From positions 1 through 64,000 of the forward strand of contig JBEVVR010000103.1 of the NCBI GenBank assembly GCA_040507035.1: a stretch of 64,000 bases of DNA, given 5' to 3'. Below, in pieces: positions 47,601 to 56,533 of this stretch (within the stretch, counting starts at the first letter, position 1; each line of letters starts with the position of its first letter). The notes under the pieces were generated by a model. That model worked only from the letters and a program-made list of their open reading frames with translations. It was not told the DNA's origin and ran no database searches. This stretch comes from Thiodiazotropha sp040507035. GTDB lineage: Bacteria > Pseudomonadota > Gammaproteobacteria > Chromatiales > Chromatiaceae. Both the position numbers and the translations under genes were made by a program.

Positions 47601-48614
47601 ATGGACCCACACGGAATGCGTTCAGTGCCGAGTTATTCCCGCCTCAGTCAGAGTTTCTTTACCCTCTGCCTCAGTCTGATGCTTTTCCACTCCGCTGTCG
47701 CTGATGAGGAGTTGTCACCGAAGGATTGGCTTGAGCGCATGATGCAAGCGGTGCAGAACCTGAATTATCAGGGAACCTTCATCTATCTCCACGACAATCA
47801 ACTCGAAAGCATGAGAATTGCCCATGCGGTGAATGGGGATCGTGTAAGAGAGAGTCTGGTATCGTTAAACGGTGCGCCTCGTGAAGTGATCCGCGATGAG
47901 GAGTCGGTGACCTGTGTCCTGCCCGACTCGCATGAGGTCTCCGTTGACAGGCGCACACCGAGCGCCAAGTTCCTCAATATCCTGCCCAATGACCTGGATC
48001 AGCTGGATAATCACTACAGCTTTCAAAACCTGGGCAAGACCCGGATTGCCAATCGTCAGGCCCAGGTGGTGGTGATTGTACCGAATGATCGCTTACGCTA
48101 CGGATACAGGTTTGCCCTCGATACTGAGAGTGGCTTGCCGCTGAAATCCGACTTATTGAATGAGCACGGCGAGTTGGTTGAGCAGACGATGTTCACCGAG
48201 TTGGAGATAGGTGTTGCCGAAATCAGCGAGCTTCACCACCGGGAGTCGCTGTTTACCTACCGTTTGAAAAGTCACCCCGATGCCACGAATAAGATTCCCC
48301 TGTTGAATCCAAACAAGTGGAATTTTCTCGGCTTGCCGAATGGTTTCAAACTCAGCATGCAACATCAATTGATCGATCAACATAACGCCGATCCCATCGA
48401 TCAGTATGTATTCAGCGACGGACTGAGTTCGCTTTCGGTCTTCGTTGAACCGGAAACCCGGGAAGAGGCGTTCAGCGGTGTATCACGGTTGGGCGCCATC
48501 AATGCCTGGGGCGGCCAGGTTCACGGCTATCAGGTTACTGCGGTCGGTGAAGTTCCGGCAGTCACCATTCTCGGCGTTGTCCAAGGTATGCAGCTCAAAC
48601 AGGCCAATGATTGA
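47601..48614 (+). CDS. rseB: Sigma-E regulator RseB/MucB
   Basis: 337-aa periplasmic protein that shields RseA and senses lipoprotein or LPS intermediates. It has a signal peptide (about 12-35, SFFTLCLSLMLFHSAVA) and the MucB/RseB fold: DWLERMMQAVQNLNYQGTFIYLHDNQLESMRIAH, GYRFALDTESGLPLKSDLL, and the C-terminal SVFVEP. I start it at ATG 47601; GTG 47598 and ATG 47616 are alternatives. Its stop overlaps the rseC start by 8 nt. Confidence 0.92.
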   Translation: MDPHGMRSVPSYSRLSQSFFTLCLSLMLFHSAVADEELSPKDWLERMMQAVQNLNYQGTFIYLHDNQLESMRIAHAVNGDRVRESLVSLNGAPREVIRDEESVTCVLPDSHEVSVDRRTPSAKFLNILPNDLDQLDNHYSFQNLGKTRIANRQAQVVVIVPNDRLRYGYRFALDTESGLPLKSDLLNEHGELVEQTMFTELEIGVAEISELHHRESLFTYRLKSHPDATNKIPLLNPNKWNFLGLPNGFKLSMQHQLIDQHNADPIDQYVFSDGLSSLSVFVEPETREEAFSGVSRLGAINAWGGQVHGYQVTAVGEVPAVTILGVVQGMQLKQAND

Positions 48615-49092
48615 AGAGCCTGCCACCGTCGTCAGTGTTGATGATGGATATGCGCTTGTTGAGACGCAACAAAGCCCGGCCTGTGGTGCCTGCAGCAGTG
48701 CAGGAAGCTGCTCAACCTCGGTTGTTAGCGGTCTCTTCAAGCGGCGCCATACCCGTCTCAAAGTCTCCAATCCAATAGCTGCCAAACCGGGCGAGCGGGT
48801 TATCATCGGCTTGGCGGAAGGCGCACTGCTGAAAATCTCTTTCCTGGCCTATCTGCTGCCGCTGCTGTGCATGATTCTGATGGCTCTGCTGATGCAGGCC
48901 TTGGTGACTCGATTCCTATGGCAGCTTGGGGAACTACCACAAGTCGCTGGTGGTCTATTTGGCCTGATTGCCGGATTTTATCTGCTTAGAAAGCTTGCTG
49001 GGCAGAGGCGGGATAAACCAGGTTATCAAGCAGTCATTTTGCGTTTAGCCGATGCCAAAACCGTCGCGTTTTCCGAAGAGTATGTCGGTTAA
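48607..49092 (+). CDS. rseC: SoxR-reducing/RseC family protein
   Basis: 161-aa membrane protein with an N-terminal cysteine motif CGACSSAGSC (about 24-33) that could hold an iron-sulfur cluster. Two membrane helices follow, near 80-102 (ISFLAYLLPLLCMILMALLMQ) and 113-130. RseC is needed for SoxR reduction and thiamine-related steps in enterics. Start ATG 48607 overlaps the rseB stop; a much longer frame from 48445 adds non-homologous sequence inside rseB and is rejected. Fourth gene of the rpoE operon. Confidence 0.93.
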   Translation: MIEEPATVVSVDDGYALVETQQSPACGACSSAGSCSTSVVSGLFKRRHTRLKVSNPIAAKPGERVIIGLAEGALLKISFLAYLLPLLCMILMALLMQALVTRFLWQLGELPQVAGGLFGLIAGFYLLRKLAGQRRDKPGYQAVILRLADAKTVAFSEEYVG

Positions 49093-49174
49093 TCACCAAG
49101 CTGCATCTAACTGACGTTTTTTCACCCACGCAAGTTCGGCGCATTTTCCCTGAGTTTCATCCTGGAGCTGTTAC

Positions 49175-50611
49175 ATGAGAGCCAATAAACAAATCTTACA
49201 CCTCCTGGCCGTCTTAGTGCTGGGGCTCGTCTTTTCTGCATCCATACAGGCAAGAGATCTGCCGAACTTTGCCGACTTGGCCGAAGATAATGCTCCCTCG
49301 GTAGTCAATATCAGCACCAAGCAGAAATCCTTAAGACGCAACTTGCAGCGCTTCAATATGCCTGAACTGGAAGAGTTCCCCGAAGGAAGTCCGCTTGGTG
49401 AGCTGATGAAGAAGTTTTTTGGAAACCATGGCTTTCCCATGCCGGAAGAGGGGCCCGCGAAACGCTCCCTGGGCTCCGGGTTTATCATTTCCGAGGACGG
49501 CTACATTCTTACCAACAACCATGTGGTTGATGAAGCGGAGCAGATTCTGGTGCGCATGAATGATCGCAGAGAGTTCGTTGCCGAAGTCATCGGTAAGGAT
49601 GAGCGCAGCGATATCGCCCTGATCAAGATCGATGCCGAGGATCTGCCCGTCGTGGATATCGGTGATTCCAAGCAGCTCAGAGTGGGCGAATGGGTATTGG
49701 CAATCGGATCACCCTTTGGCTTTGATCACTCGGTCACCGCGGGTATCGTGAGCGCCAAGGGGCGCAATCTGCCGAGTGAGAATTATGTGCCTTTCATCCA
49801 GACCGATGTTGCCATCAACCCCGGGAATTCGGGGGGGCCGCTGTTTAACCTCGATGGCAAGGTCGTCGGAATCAACTCTCAGATCTACAGCCGTTCCGGT
49901 GGCTTTATGGGGCTCTCCTTCGCCATCCCCATAGAGATGGCCATGGATGTCGCCGATCAACTCAAGACCCGGGGGCGTGTCAGCCGTGGTTGGCTGGGGG
50001 TGTTGATACAGGATGTGACCAACGATCTTGCCGAGAGCTTTGGTATGAAACATCCTCGAGGTGCGTTGATCGCGCGAGTATTGCCAGAGAGCCCTTCAGA
50101 GGGGGCCGGGTTACAGGTGGGCGATGTTATCCTGGAGTTTAACGGTACCAGGATCGCCACCTCGTCTGAATTGCCGCCACTGGTTGGCAGCAGCAACGTG
50201 GATAAACCCGCAACATTGAAGATTCTGCGTAATGGCAAGACCAAAGAGGTCAAGGTCAATCTCGGCGAACTGCCTGCGGAAGATGAGTTGGACCTGGCCA
50301 GCACTCAGGCGCCGAAGGTTTCTGAAAACCGTCTCGGGCTCATGGTCTCCAAGGTCAGTCCTCCGTTGCGCAAGCAGTTGCGCTTGCCCAATGAGCATGG
50401 GGTGGTGGTTGAATCGGTAACCGGCCAGGCGGCTCGGGAAGCGGGTATTCAGCAGGGTGATGTGATTATCATGCTGAATCAGCGGGAAATTGAAGGCGTA
50501 GAGCATTTTAACAAGCTGGTCAAGGAGTTACCTGCCGATAAGACAGTGCCTATGCTGGTACACCGTGATACCGGACCGATCTTTCTCGCACTGCGTGTCC
50601 CTGAAGATTGA
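49175..50611 (+). CDS. mucD: Periplasmic serine protease MucD/DegP (HtrA family)
   Basis: 478-aa Do-like protease and chaperone that clears misfolded envelope proteins. Signal peptide about 1-26 (cut after SIQA). The catalytic triad H116 (NNHVV), D146 (RSDIALI) and S219 (NPGNSGGP) is intact. Two PDZ domains cover about 270-360 and 380-475. Length fits Pseudomonas MucD rather than enteric DegP. Placement after rseABC matches the algU-mucABCD order; 82 nt separate it from rseC. Its stop overlaps the glutaredoxin-like gene. Confidence 0.95.
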   Translation: MRANKQILHLLAVLVLGLVFSASIQARDLPNFADLAEDNAPSVVNISTKQKSLRRNLQRFNMPELEEFPEGSPLGELMKKFFGNHGFPMPEEGPAKRSLGSGFIISEDGYILTNNHVVDEAEQILVRMNDRREFVAEVIGKDERSDIALIKIDAEDLPVVDIGDSKQLRVGEWVLAIGSPFGFDHSVTAGIVSAKGRNLPSENYVPFIQTDVAINPGNSGGPLFNLDGKVVGINSQIYSRSGGFMGLSFAIPIEMAMDVADQLKTRGRVSRGWLGVLIQDVTNDLAESFGMKHPRGALIARVLPESPSEGAGLQVGDVILEFNGTRIATSSELPPLVGSSNVDKPATLKILRNGKTKEVKVNLGELPAEDELDLASTQAPKVSENRLGLMVSKVSPPLRKQLRLPNEHGVVVESVTGQAAREAGIQQGDVIIMLNQREIEGVEHFNKLVKELPADKTVPMLVHRDTGPIFLALRVPED

Positions 50612-50850
50612 GCCCTTTACGCTTTTACTATCGGCAGGGCTGCCATCTTTGCGAGGATATGCTTGAGGAGCTTCAACGTCTGCAGGGTGAGTGGCGTTTC
50701 GATCTCATCGAGATAGATATCGACCGCGATCCCGCTATTCGGGATAGTTATCACACCAGGATACCGCTGCTTGAAGATCACCAGGGAAGGTGTCTGAGCG
50801 AGCATTTTCTCGACCAGGCATCGCTTCTGAGCTATTTGCAAGGCGCTTGA
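50608..50850 (+). CDS. Glutaredoxin family protein (DUF836)
   Basis: 80-aa thioredoxin-fold protein with CHLC at the active site (residues 12-15), the cis-Pro loop RIPLLEDHQG and the LIEIDIDRDP strand. This is the glutaredoxin-like DUF836 type, which lacks a canonical CPYC. It starts with TTG at 50608, overlapping the mucD stop (TTGA), so translation is coupled. It ends the stress-response operon, followed by a terminator. Whether it acts as a dithiol reductase is unproven. Confidence 0.85.
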   Translation: MSPLRFYYRQGCHLCEDMLEELQRLQGEWRFDLIEIDIDRDPAIRDSYHTRIPLLEDHQGRCLSEHFLDQASLLSYLQGA

Positions 50851-50889
50851 TTTGGTATCATTACCGGTTTGCGGCATCATGCAACAACT

Positions 50890-50920
50890 GAAACGCCCCG
50901 AAATGGGGCGTTTCTATTTA
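50890..50920 (+). terminator. Rho-independent terminator before lepA
   Basis: GAAACGCCCC (50890-50899) pairs perfectly with GGGGCGTTTC (50905-50914) around a 5-nt loop, followed by TATTTATT. It lies between the rpoE-mucD-glutaredoxin unit and lepA, whose start codon is only 24 nt beyond. Confidence 0.75.
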
Positions 50921-50943
50921 TTCGATGTAATCTTCAGGACCCT

Positions 50944-52749
50944 ATGGCCGATTTGCAACATATCCGTAATTTTTCGATCATCGCCCACATCGATCATGGA
51001 AAATCGACAATTGCGGATCGATTCATCCAGAAATGCGGCGGCCTGAGTGACCGTGAAATGGCAGACCAGGTATGCGATTCCATGGAGTTGGAGCGTGAAC
51101 GGGGGATTACCATCAAGGCACAGAGCGTTACCCTCGACTACCGAGCCGGGGATGGTGAGACCTACCAGCTCAACTTCATCGACACCCCTGGTCACGTGGA
51201 TTTTTCCTATGAAGTGTCGCGTTCACTCTCGGCTTGTGAAGGTGCTCTGCTGGTTGTGGATGCGGCCCAGGGAGTGGAGGCGCAGAGCGTTGCCAACTGC
51301 TACACCGCTATCGAACAGGGATTGGAAGTACTGCCAGTGCTGAATAAGATCGATCTGCCATCAGCAGAACCCGAACGGGTGATCAACGAGATCGAGGAGA
51401 TTATCGGCCTGGACGCGGAAAACGCGGTTCGTGTCAGCGCTAAAACAGGTATTGGTATCGATGAGTTGCTGGAACAGCTTGTGGTCACCATACCACCGCC
51501 TGCGGGTGATGCCGATGCGGCGCTGCAAGCTTTGATTATCGATTCATGGTTTGATTCTTATGTCGGCGTCATCTCCCTTATCCGGGTGGTGAATGGATCG
51601 ATAAAACCGAAGGACAAGATGCGTATCATGTCTACGGGTCGGGTCTATCAGGTCGAGAAGGTCGGCGTGTTTACACCCAAACAGCTGGACAAGCCGCAAT
51701 TGACGACAGGGGAGGTCGGCTATGTCATCGCGGGTATAAAGGAGATCGACGGCGCTCCTGTCGGCGATACGATTACCCACGAAAACCGTCAAGCGGAAGC
51801 ACCCTTGCCCGGATTCGAAGAGATGCGGCCACGGGTCTTCTCCGGACTCTATCCGGTCAGCTCCGACGACTACGAAGCTCTAAGGGATGCACTGCAGAAG
51901 CTGCGCCTCAATGATGCGGCGTTGCACTATGAGCCGGAGACCTCGCAGGCACTGGGTTTTGGCTTCCGTTGCGGATTTCTCGGCATGCTGCATATGGAGA
52001 TAGTCCAGGAGCGCCTTGAGCGAGAGTACGACCTCGATTTGATCACCACCGCTCCCTCGGTTGTCTACCAGGTATTGCAGAGCAATGGTGAACTGATCCA
52101 TATCGAGAATCCCGCCGCACTACCCGACCCCAGCCAGCTTGAGGAGGTACGTGAACCGGTAATCGTTGCCACAATCCTGGTTCCCCAGGACTATTTAGGT
52201 AACGTGATCACGCTTTGCATAGAAAAGCGTGGTGTTCAGAAAAACATGCAGTACCTTGCTGGTCAGGTGCAGTTGAGTTTTGAACTGCCGATGAATGAAG
52301 TTGTGCTCGATTTCTTTGATCGATTGAAGTCGGTCAGTCGGGGTTATGCCTCGTTTGAGTATGAGTTCACCCACTTTCAGGCCGCTCCCCTGGTAAAGTT
52401 GGATATCCTGATCAATGGGGAGAGGGTAGACGCTCTCTCACTCATCGTACACAAGGATCAGGCACAAAGTCGGGGACGTGAGTTGACCTCGAAGATGAAG
52501 GAGATCATCCCAAGGCAGATGTTTGAAGTTGCGATACAGGCGGCTATCGGTAATAAAATTATCGCGCGCACAACGGTAAAGGCGCTGAGAAAGAATGTCA
52601 CGGCAAAATGTTATGGCGGCGATATAACCCGGAAGCGCAAACTTCTGGAAAAGCAGAAAGCGGGCAAAAAGCGCATGAAGCAGGTCGGTAAAGTAGAAAT
52701 CCCGCAGGATGCCTTCCTTGCAGTACTGCAAGTGGGCAAGGATAATTAA
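50944..52749 (+). CDS. lepA: Elongation factor 4 (LepA)
   Basis: Ribosome back-translocase GTPase, 601 aa. P-loop AHIDHGKSTIADR, switch II DTPGHVDF, and NKID for guanine specificity are all present, followed by domains II-V and the unique C-terminus (KMLEKQKAGKKRMKQVG-like region KRKLLEKQKAGKKRMK). The start is ATG 50944 (MADLQHIRNFSIIAH). A longer frame from 50869 runs through the terminator hairpin and is rejected. First gene of lepA-lepB-DUF4845-rnc-era-recO. Confidence 0.96.
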   Translation: MADLQHIRNFSIIAHIDHGKSTIADRFIQKCGGLSDREMADQVCDSMELERERGITIKAQSVTLDYRAGDGETYQLNFIDTPGHVDFSYEVSRSLSACEGALLVVDAAQGVEAQSVANCYTAIEQGLEVLPVLNKIDLPSAEPERVINEIEEIIGLDAENAVRVSAKTGIGIDELLEQLVVTIPPPAGDADAALQALIIDSWFDSYVGVISLIRVVNGSIKPKDKMRIMSTGRVYQVEKVGVFTPKQLDKPQLTTGEVGYVIAGIKEIDGAPVGDTITHENRQAEAPLPGFEEMRPRVFSGLYPVSSDDYEALRDALQKLRLNDAALHYEPETSQALGFGFRCGFLGMLHMEIVQERLEREYDLDLITTAPSVVYQVLQSNGELIHIENPAALPDPSQLEEVREPVIVATILVPQDYLGNVITLCIEKRGVQKNMQYLAGQVQLSFELPMNEVVLDFFDRLKSVSRGYASFEYEFTHFQAAPLVKLDILINGERVDALSLIVHKDQAQSRGRELTSKMKEIIPRQMFEVAIQAAIGNKIIARTTVKALRKNVTAKCYGGDITRKRKLLEKQKAGKKRMKQVGKVEIPQDAFLAVLQVGKDN

Positions 52750-52775
52750 CTCTCTGGGAGAGGAATAAAAATCAG

Positions 52776-53621
52776 ATGAATTTTGATTTTCCTACGTTTC
52801 TTGTAGTCGCCAGTGCGCTGACAGGCGGTATCTGGTTGTTAGACAGTATCTTTTTGGCACCGAAGCGACGTCAGGTGGCAACTGAACAAGGGGTGGATGA
52901 AGAAGAGGTATCAGTCACCAGAAAGGAACCGCTGATCGTCGAATACTCGCGGTCGTTTTTTCCAGTGATATTTGCTGTCCTGATACTTCGATCCTTTCTG
53001 GTGGAACCCTTTCGTATCCCTTCGGGCTCCATGATGCCGACGCTGCTGGTTGGCGATTTTATTCTGGTTAATAAATTCAGCTACGGCATTAGACTGCCGG
53101 TGCTGAATGAAAAAATCATTGAACTGGGTGACCCTCAGCGCGGTGATCCGGTGGTGTTCCGATATCCGAAACAGCCATGGGTGGACTATATCAAACGCGT
53201 GGTCGCTGTGGCCGGCGATACGGTCTACTATCGCAACAAGACGCTCTATGTAAATGGCGAGCCGATGCCGCAAACCCCACTTGGTCGCTATACAGGAGTC
53301 GGCAGCGGTGTGCGCATGAGCGGTGCCATCATGGCCGCTGAGAATCTCGATGGGGTTGAGCACTCGGTATTGATCAATCCTCTCGCACCCGACCTTCCCA
53401 CCGGCTGCCGGGTGTTGAGCCAAGGCCCGATCACAATTCCCGAAGGACACTATTTTGTCATGGGCGATAATCGGGACAACAGTAACGATAGTCGCTGCTG
53501 GGGTCTGGTTCCCGACGAAAACCTTGTCGGCAAGGCCTTCGGTATTTGGATGAATTGGGATTCTGAAATTGATTCTTTTCCGCCAATAGCCTGGGAACGT
53601 CTTGGAAAAGGCATTGATTAG
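52776..53621 (+). CDS. lepB: Signal peptidase I
   Basis: Membrane serine protease that removes Sec/Tat signal peptides, 281 aa. Two N-terminal membrane helices (about 7-27 and 58-75) precede the periplasmic catalytic domain. The Ser/Lys dyad is S85 in PSGSMMPTL and K140 in DYIKRVVAVAGD. The box GHYFVMGDNRDNSNDSR (SPase I signature) is complete. It lies 26 nt after lepA, as in most gammaproteobacteria. Confidence 0.96.
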   Translation: MNFDFPTFLVVASALTGGIWLLDSIFLAPKRRQVATEQGVDEEEVSVTRKEPLIVEYSRSFFPVIFAVLILRSFLVEPFRIPSGSMMPTLLVGDFILVNKFSYGIRLPVLNEKIIELGDPQRGDPVVFRYPKQPWVDYIKRVVAVAGDTVYYRNKTLYVNGEPMPQTPLGRYTGVGSGVRMSGAIMAAENLDGVEHSVLINPLAPDLPTGCRVLSQGPITIPEGHYFVMGDNRDNSNDSRCWGLVPDENLVGKAFGIWMNWDSEIDSFPPIAWERLGKGID

Positions 53622-53704
53622 ACATTTTACTTAATAGCAGCTTGCTCAATCATTAATTATCGGCTATCAGTTCAATAGATCAATTATTTATCGAGGTTCG
53701 TCGT

Positions 53705-54079
53705 ATGCAATCACCAAACAAACAAAAAGGCCTCACCTCTATCAGTTGGTTAATAATCTTCATCATGGTTGGCTTCTTGGTCTATGTCGGCATCAAGATT
53801 ACGCCTGTCTATATCGACCATTATGCGGTTGTATCAACTCTGGAATCGGTGAAGAACGATCCTTTATCATTGCGAAAAACAAAAAGGGAAATTCGCGAAA
53901 CAATCACCAAGAGGCTGTATGTAAACAATATCCGGCATGTCAATCGGGACCACATCAAGATTAAGCGCAGTGGTAAAGCGATGACGATTAATGTCGCCTA
54001 TGAGGAAGTGAGGCCTATTGCTTACAACATCTCCTTGATAATGACCTTTGATGAAACTGTTGAGATAGCACCCAATTGA
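53705..54079 (+). CDS. DUF4845 protein
   Basis: 124-aa single-pass membrane protein: an N-terminal helix (about 11-30, SISWLIIFIMVGFLVYVGIKI) followed by a basic periplasmic domain (SVKNDPLSLRKTKREIRETITKRLYVNN). This gene sits between lepB and rnc in many gammaproteobacteria, but its role is unknown. Its TGA overlaps the TTG start of rnc, so the two are coupled. Confidence 0.88.
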   Translation: MQSPNKQKGLTSISWLIIFIMVGFLVYVGIKITPVYIDHYAVVSTLESVKNDPLSLRKTKREIRETITKRLYVNNIRHVNRDHIKIKRSGKAMTINVAYEEVRPIAYNISLIMTFDETVEIAPN

Positions 54080-54759
54080 AAGCCGATGTCGATAAGCTGT
54101 GTAGAGAATTGGGCTACAACTTCACGGATCCTCAGCTGATTGAACAGGCGCTGACTCATCGCAGTGCAGGTGGAAATAACAACGAACGTCTGGAATATCT
54201 CGGCGATGCCATTTTGGGATTTATCGTAGCTGATGAGCTATATAAACACTTCCCAAAAGCTACTGAAGGCCAATTAAGCCGTTTTCGCTCCAGTCTGGTC
54301 AAACGCGATACCCTCGCCGATGTGGCGCGTGAGTTCAATCTAGGCGACTATCTCAGGTTGGGTCAAGGCGAATTGCGCAGTGGAGGCCAAAGCAGAAGCT
54401 CTATCCTGGCGGACGGCTTAGAGGCGATCTTGGCTTCGATCTATCTGGATGGGGGGTATCGCGCTTGTCGCAAGGTGATACAGAATATATTTCAGCCTCG
54501 ACTACTGACAATGAGTCTGGATAGTCAACGTAAGGATCCGAAGACAGAATTACAAGAATACTTACAGGCGACGAAAACCGATTTACCCGGTTATGAGATC
54601 CTGGGCGTCAGTGGCGATCCACACAGCCAGCTCTTCACCATAAGCTGCACAGTGTCCGCACTGAACAAGTCAACAACCGGCCAAGGTACCAGCAGAAGAA
54701 AAGCGGAACAGGATGCCGCATCGAGAATGCTGGCGCTACTGAAAGATGAACAAGGTTAA
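54076..54759 (+). CDS. rnc: Ribonuclease III
   Basis: Double-strand RNA endonuclease for rRNA processing, 227 aa. The signature NERLEYLGDAILGFIVADEL holds catalytic E40 and D44, with a second acidic cluster in ADGLEAILASIYLDGG. The dsRBD is at the C-terminus (DPKTELQEYLQATKTDLPGYEI.., TSRRKAEQDAASRML). It begins at TTG 54076, which overlaps the upstream stop (TTGA), and its end overlaps era by 14 nt. Confidence 0.95.
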   Translation: MKADVDKLCRELGYNFTDPQLIEQALTHRSAGGNNNERLEYLGDAILGFIVADELYKHFPKATEGQLSRFRSSLVKRDTLADVAREFNLGDYLRLGQGELRSGGQSRSSILADGLEAILASIYLDGGYRACRKVIQNIFQPRLLTMSLDSQRKDPKTELQEYLQATKTDLPGYEILGVSGDPHSQLFTISCTVSALNKSTTGQGTSRRKAEQDAASRMLALLKDEQG

Positions 54760-55645
54760 TCGTTGCGGCTATGCCGCAATCATTGGTCGCCCCAATGTAG
54801 GTAAGTCGACGCTGCTTAACCGGCTGTTGGGGGTAAGGCTTGCAATCACGTCCCACAAGGCGCAGACCACGCGCCATACAATTCTAGGCATAAATACGCT
54901 CAGTTCAGGACAGGTGATCTATGTGGATACACCAGGCATCCATAAGCGTAGCGATAATGCGATGAATCGCTACCTTAATCGCGCTGCCAAGACAGTGTTG
55001 GCGGATGTCGACCTGCTGATCTTTGTGGTTGAGGCATTGAGCTGGACTGAAGAGGATGAAAAGGTGTTACAGCTTATCAAACAGATCGAGACACCCGTCA
55101 TACTTGCCGTCAATAAGGTGGATCGAGTCAAACAGAAAGAGAAGTTACTGCCCTACCTCTCCGAATCTGCAGCACGTCACTCCTTTGTTGAGATAGTCCC
55201 GCTCTCCGCCAAATCCGGCAAAAATCTCGACACCCTCCAGGAGCTGGTGCTTGCGTCGCTGCCGAAGGGTGACAATTTCTATCCAGAGGATCAATTGACA
55301 GATCGGCCTGAAAGGTTCTTCGCGGCCGAGTTGATCCGCGAGCAGATCACCCGGCGCTATGGAAAAGAGCTGCCCTACGCTGTATCGGTGGAAATCGAAC
55401 GCTTTGAGGTGGTGTCGGGGCGCTATCGAATCAATGCCGTCATCTGGGTTGAAAAGGCCGGACAGAAGGGGATTCTGATTGGCAAGGACGGACTCGCTCT
55501 CAAGGAAGTGGCAGTCCAGGCGCGCAAGGCGATGCAGCAGTTTTTTGACTGCAAGGTACACTTGGAGCTTTGGGTGAAGATAAAAAAGAGCTGGTCCAGC
55601 GATGAAGCAGCTTTGGTCCGTTTAGGGTACGGTGATACCCCGTAG
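54746..55645 (+). CDS. era: GTPase Era
   Basis: Essential GTPase for 30S maturation, 299 aa. G1 GRPNVGKSTLLN, switch TRHTILGI, G3 DTPGIH and G4 NKVD are all recognisable in the N-terminal domain. A C-terminal KH domain (EVAVQARKAMQQFFDCKVHLELWVKIK) binds 16S rRNA. Overlaps rnc by 14 nt. In this order it follows rnc and precedes recO, as in E. coli. Confidence 0.96.
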   Translation: MNKVNRCGYAAIIGRPNVGKSTLLNRLLGVRLAITSHKAQTTRHTILGINTLSSGQVIYVDTPGIHKRSDNAMNRYLNRAAKTVLADVDLLIFVVEALSWTEEDEKVLQLIKQIETPVILAVNKVDRVKQKEKLLPYLSESAARHSFVEIVPLSAKSGKNLDTLQELVLASLPKGDNFYPEDQLTDRPERFFAAELIREQITRRYGKELPYAVSVEIERFEVVSGRYRINAVIWVEKAGQKGILIGKDGLALKEVAVQARKAMQQFFDCKVHLELWVKIKKSWSSDEAALVRLGYGDTP

Positions 55646-55652
55646 AAAGTTG

Positions 55653-56351
55653 ATGCATGAGCTTACTCCTGCATTCGTCATTCATCGGCGGGACTATCGA
55701 AATAACAGCCTGCTGTTAGAACTCTTTTTGGCCGATCAGGGTAGGCAGCCAGCGATAGCTCGGGGAGCTAAAAGCGGACGTTCTTCACGGGCCTTGCTAT
55801 TGCAACCCTTCTCCCCACTCATGCTCAGCCTCAGTGGCAGGGGTGAGATAAAGAGTCTCGGTGCCGCGGAACCTGACGGCCGTCCCTACCGCCTTCAGGG
55901 AGAGATGATCTATTGTGGAATCTACCTGAATGAGCTGTTGATGCGATTGTTGCAGCGAGGAGATCCCTATCCGGCAGTCTATGTCCACTATCAACATACC
56001 TTGAGCAGGTTGGCCAGTGGCGAATCGGCAAACCAGTGTTTAAGGGAGTTCGAGGTTTCATTGATGAAGGAGTTGGGATATGGATTACTCCTGGACCGCA
56101 CGGCGGATACCAATCATAGGATCGAAGTGGATCAACTCTATGAATATCGCATCGAAGAGGGTCCAGTCATCACAACCGGCGTTAGATCCGCAGAGGGGAT
56201 TCATGGCCGAACACTTCTCTGTCTGCATCGAGGAGAGTCCCTGGATGCGCAGGGTGAAGCAGAGGCGAAACGGCTGATGCGTCGGATTATCGGCTACTAT
56301 TTAGGCGACAAGCCACTTAAAAGCAGGGAGCTGTTCCAAACCTTTAAATAG
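55653..56351 (+). CDS. recO: DNA repair protein RecO
   Basis: RecFOR mediator protein, 232 aa. OB-fold N-terminus: PAFVIHRRDYRNNSLLLELFLADQGRQPAIARGAKSG. A helical C-terminus contains the conserved LREFEVSLMKELGYGLLLDR. I start at ATG 55653 (MHELTPAFV), 7 nt after the era stop; an in-frame GTG at 55632 inside era adds seven residues. The C4 zinc-finger cysteines of some RecO proteins are not obvious here. Confidence 0.92.
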   Translation: MHELTPAFVIHRRDYRNNSLLLELFLADQGRQPAIARGAKSGRSSRALLLQPFSPLMLSLSGRGEIKSLGAAEPDGRPYRLQGEMIYCGIYLNELLMRLLQRGDPYPAVYVHYQHTLSRLASGESANQCLREFEVSLMKELGYGLLLDRTADTNHRIEVDQLYEYRIEEGPVITTGVRSAEGIHGRTLLCLHRGESLDAQGEAEAKRLMRRIIGYYLGDKPLKSRELFQTFK

Positions 56352-56399
56352 ATTTTTTAAAGGGTTCTTCTACAGTTGGAGTGGGAAGTATACAGAGTG

Positions 56400-56451
56400 C
56401 TGACGGGGCTTGCGCGGCATCCCTGCCGCTTCTGCGAAAGACAACCGTCAG
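56400..56451. other. Nested inverted repeats between recO and pdxJ
   Basis: CTGACGG (56400-56406) pairs with CCGTCAG (56445-56451) and, inside, GCGGCA (56414-56419) pairs with TGCCGC (56424-56429) around TCCC. The nested stems suggest a structured RNA or a short repeat fragment. No T-run follows, so it is not a typical terminator. Confidence 0.4.
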
Positions 56452-56533
56452 GCGCCTACCAACGTTCAAGTGGTTTCTGGATAGGCACTAACTAGTGAGA
56501 ATTACATATAACTTCTTCAAGGCATTAAACTAA

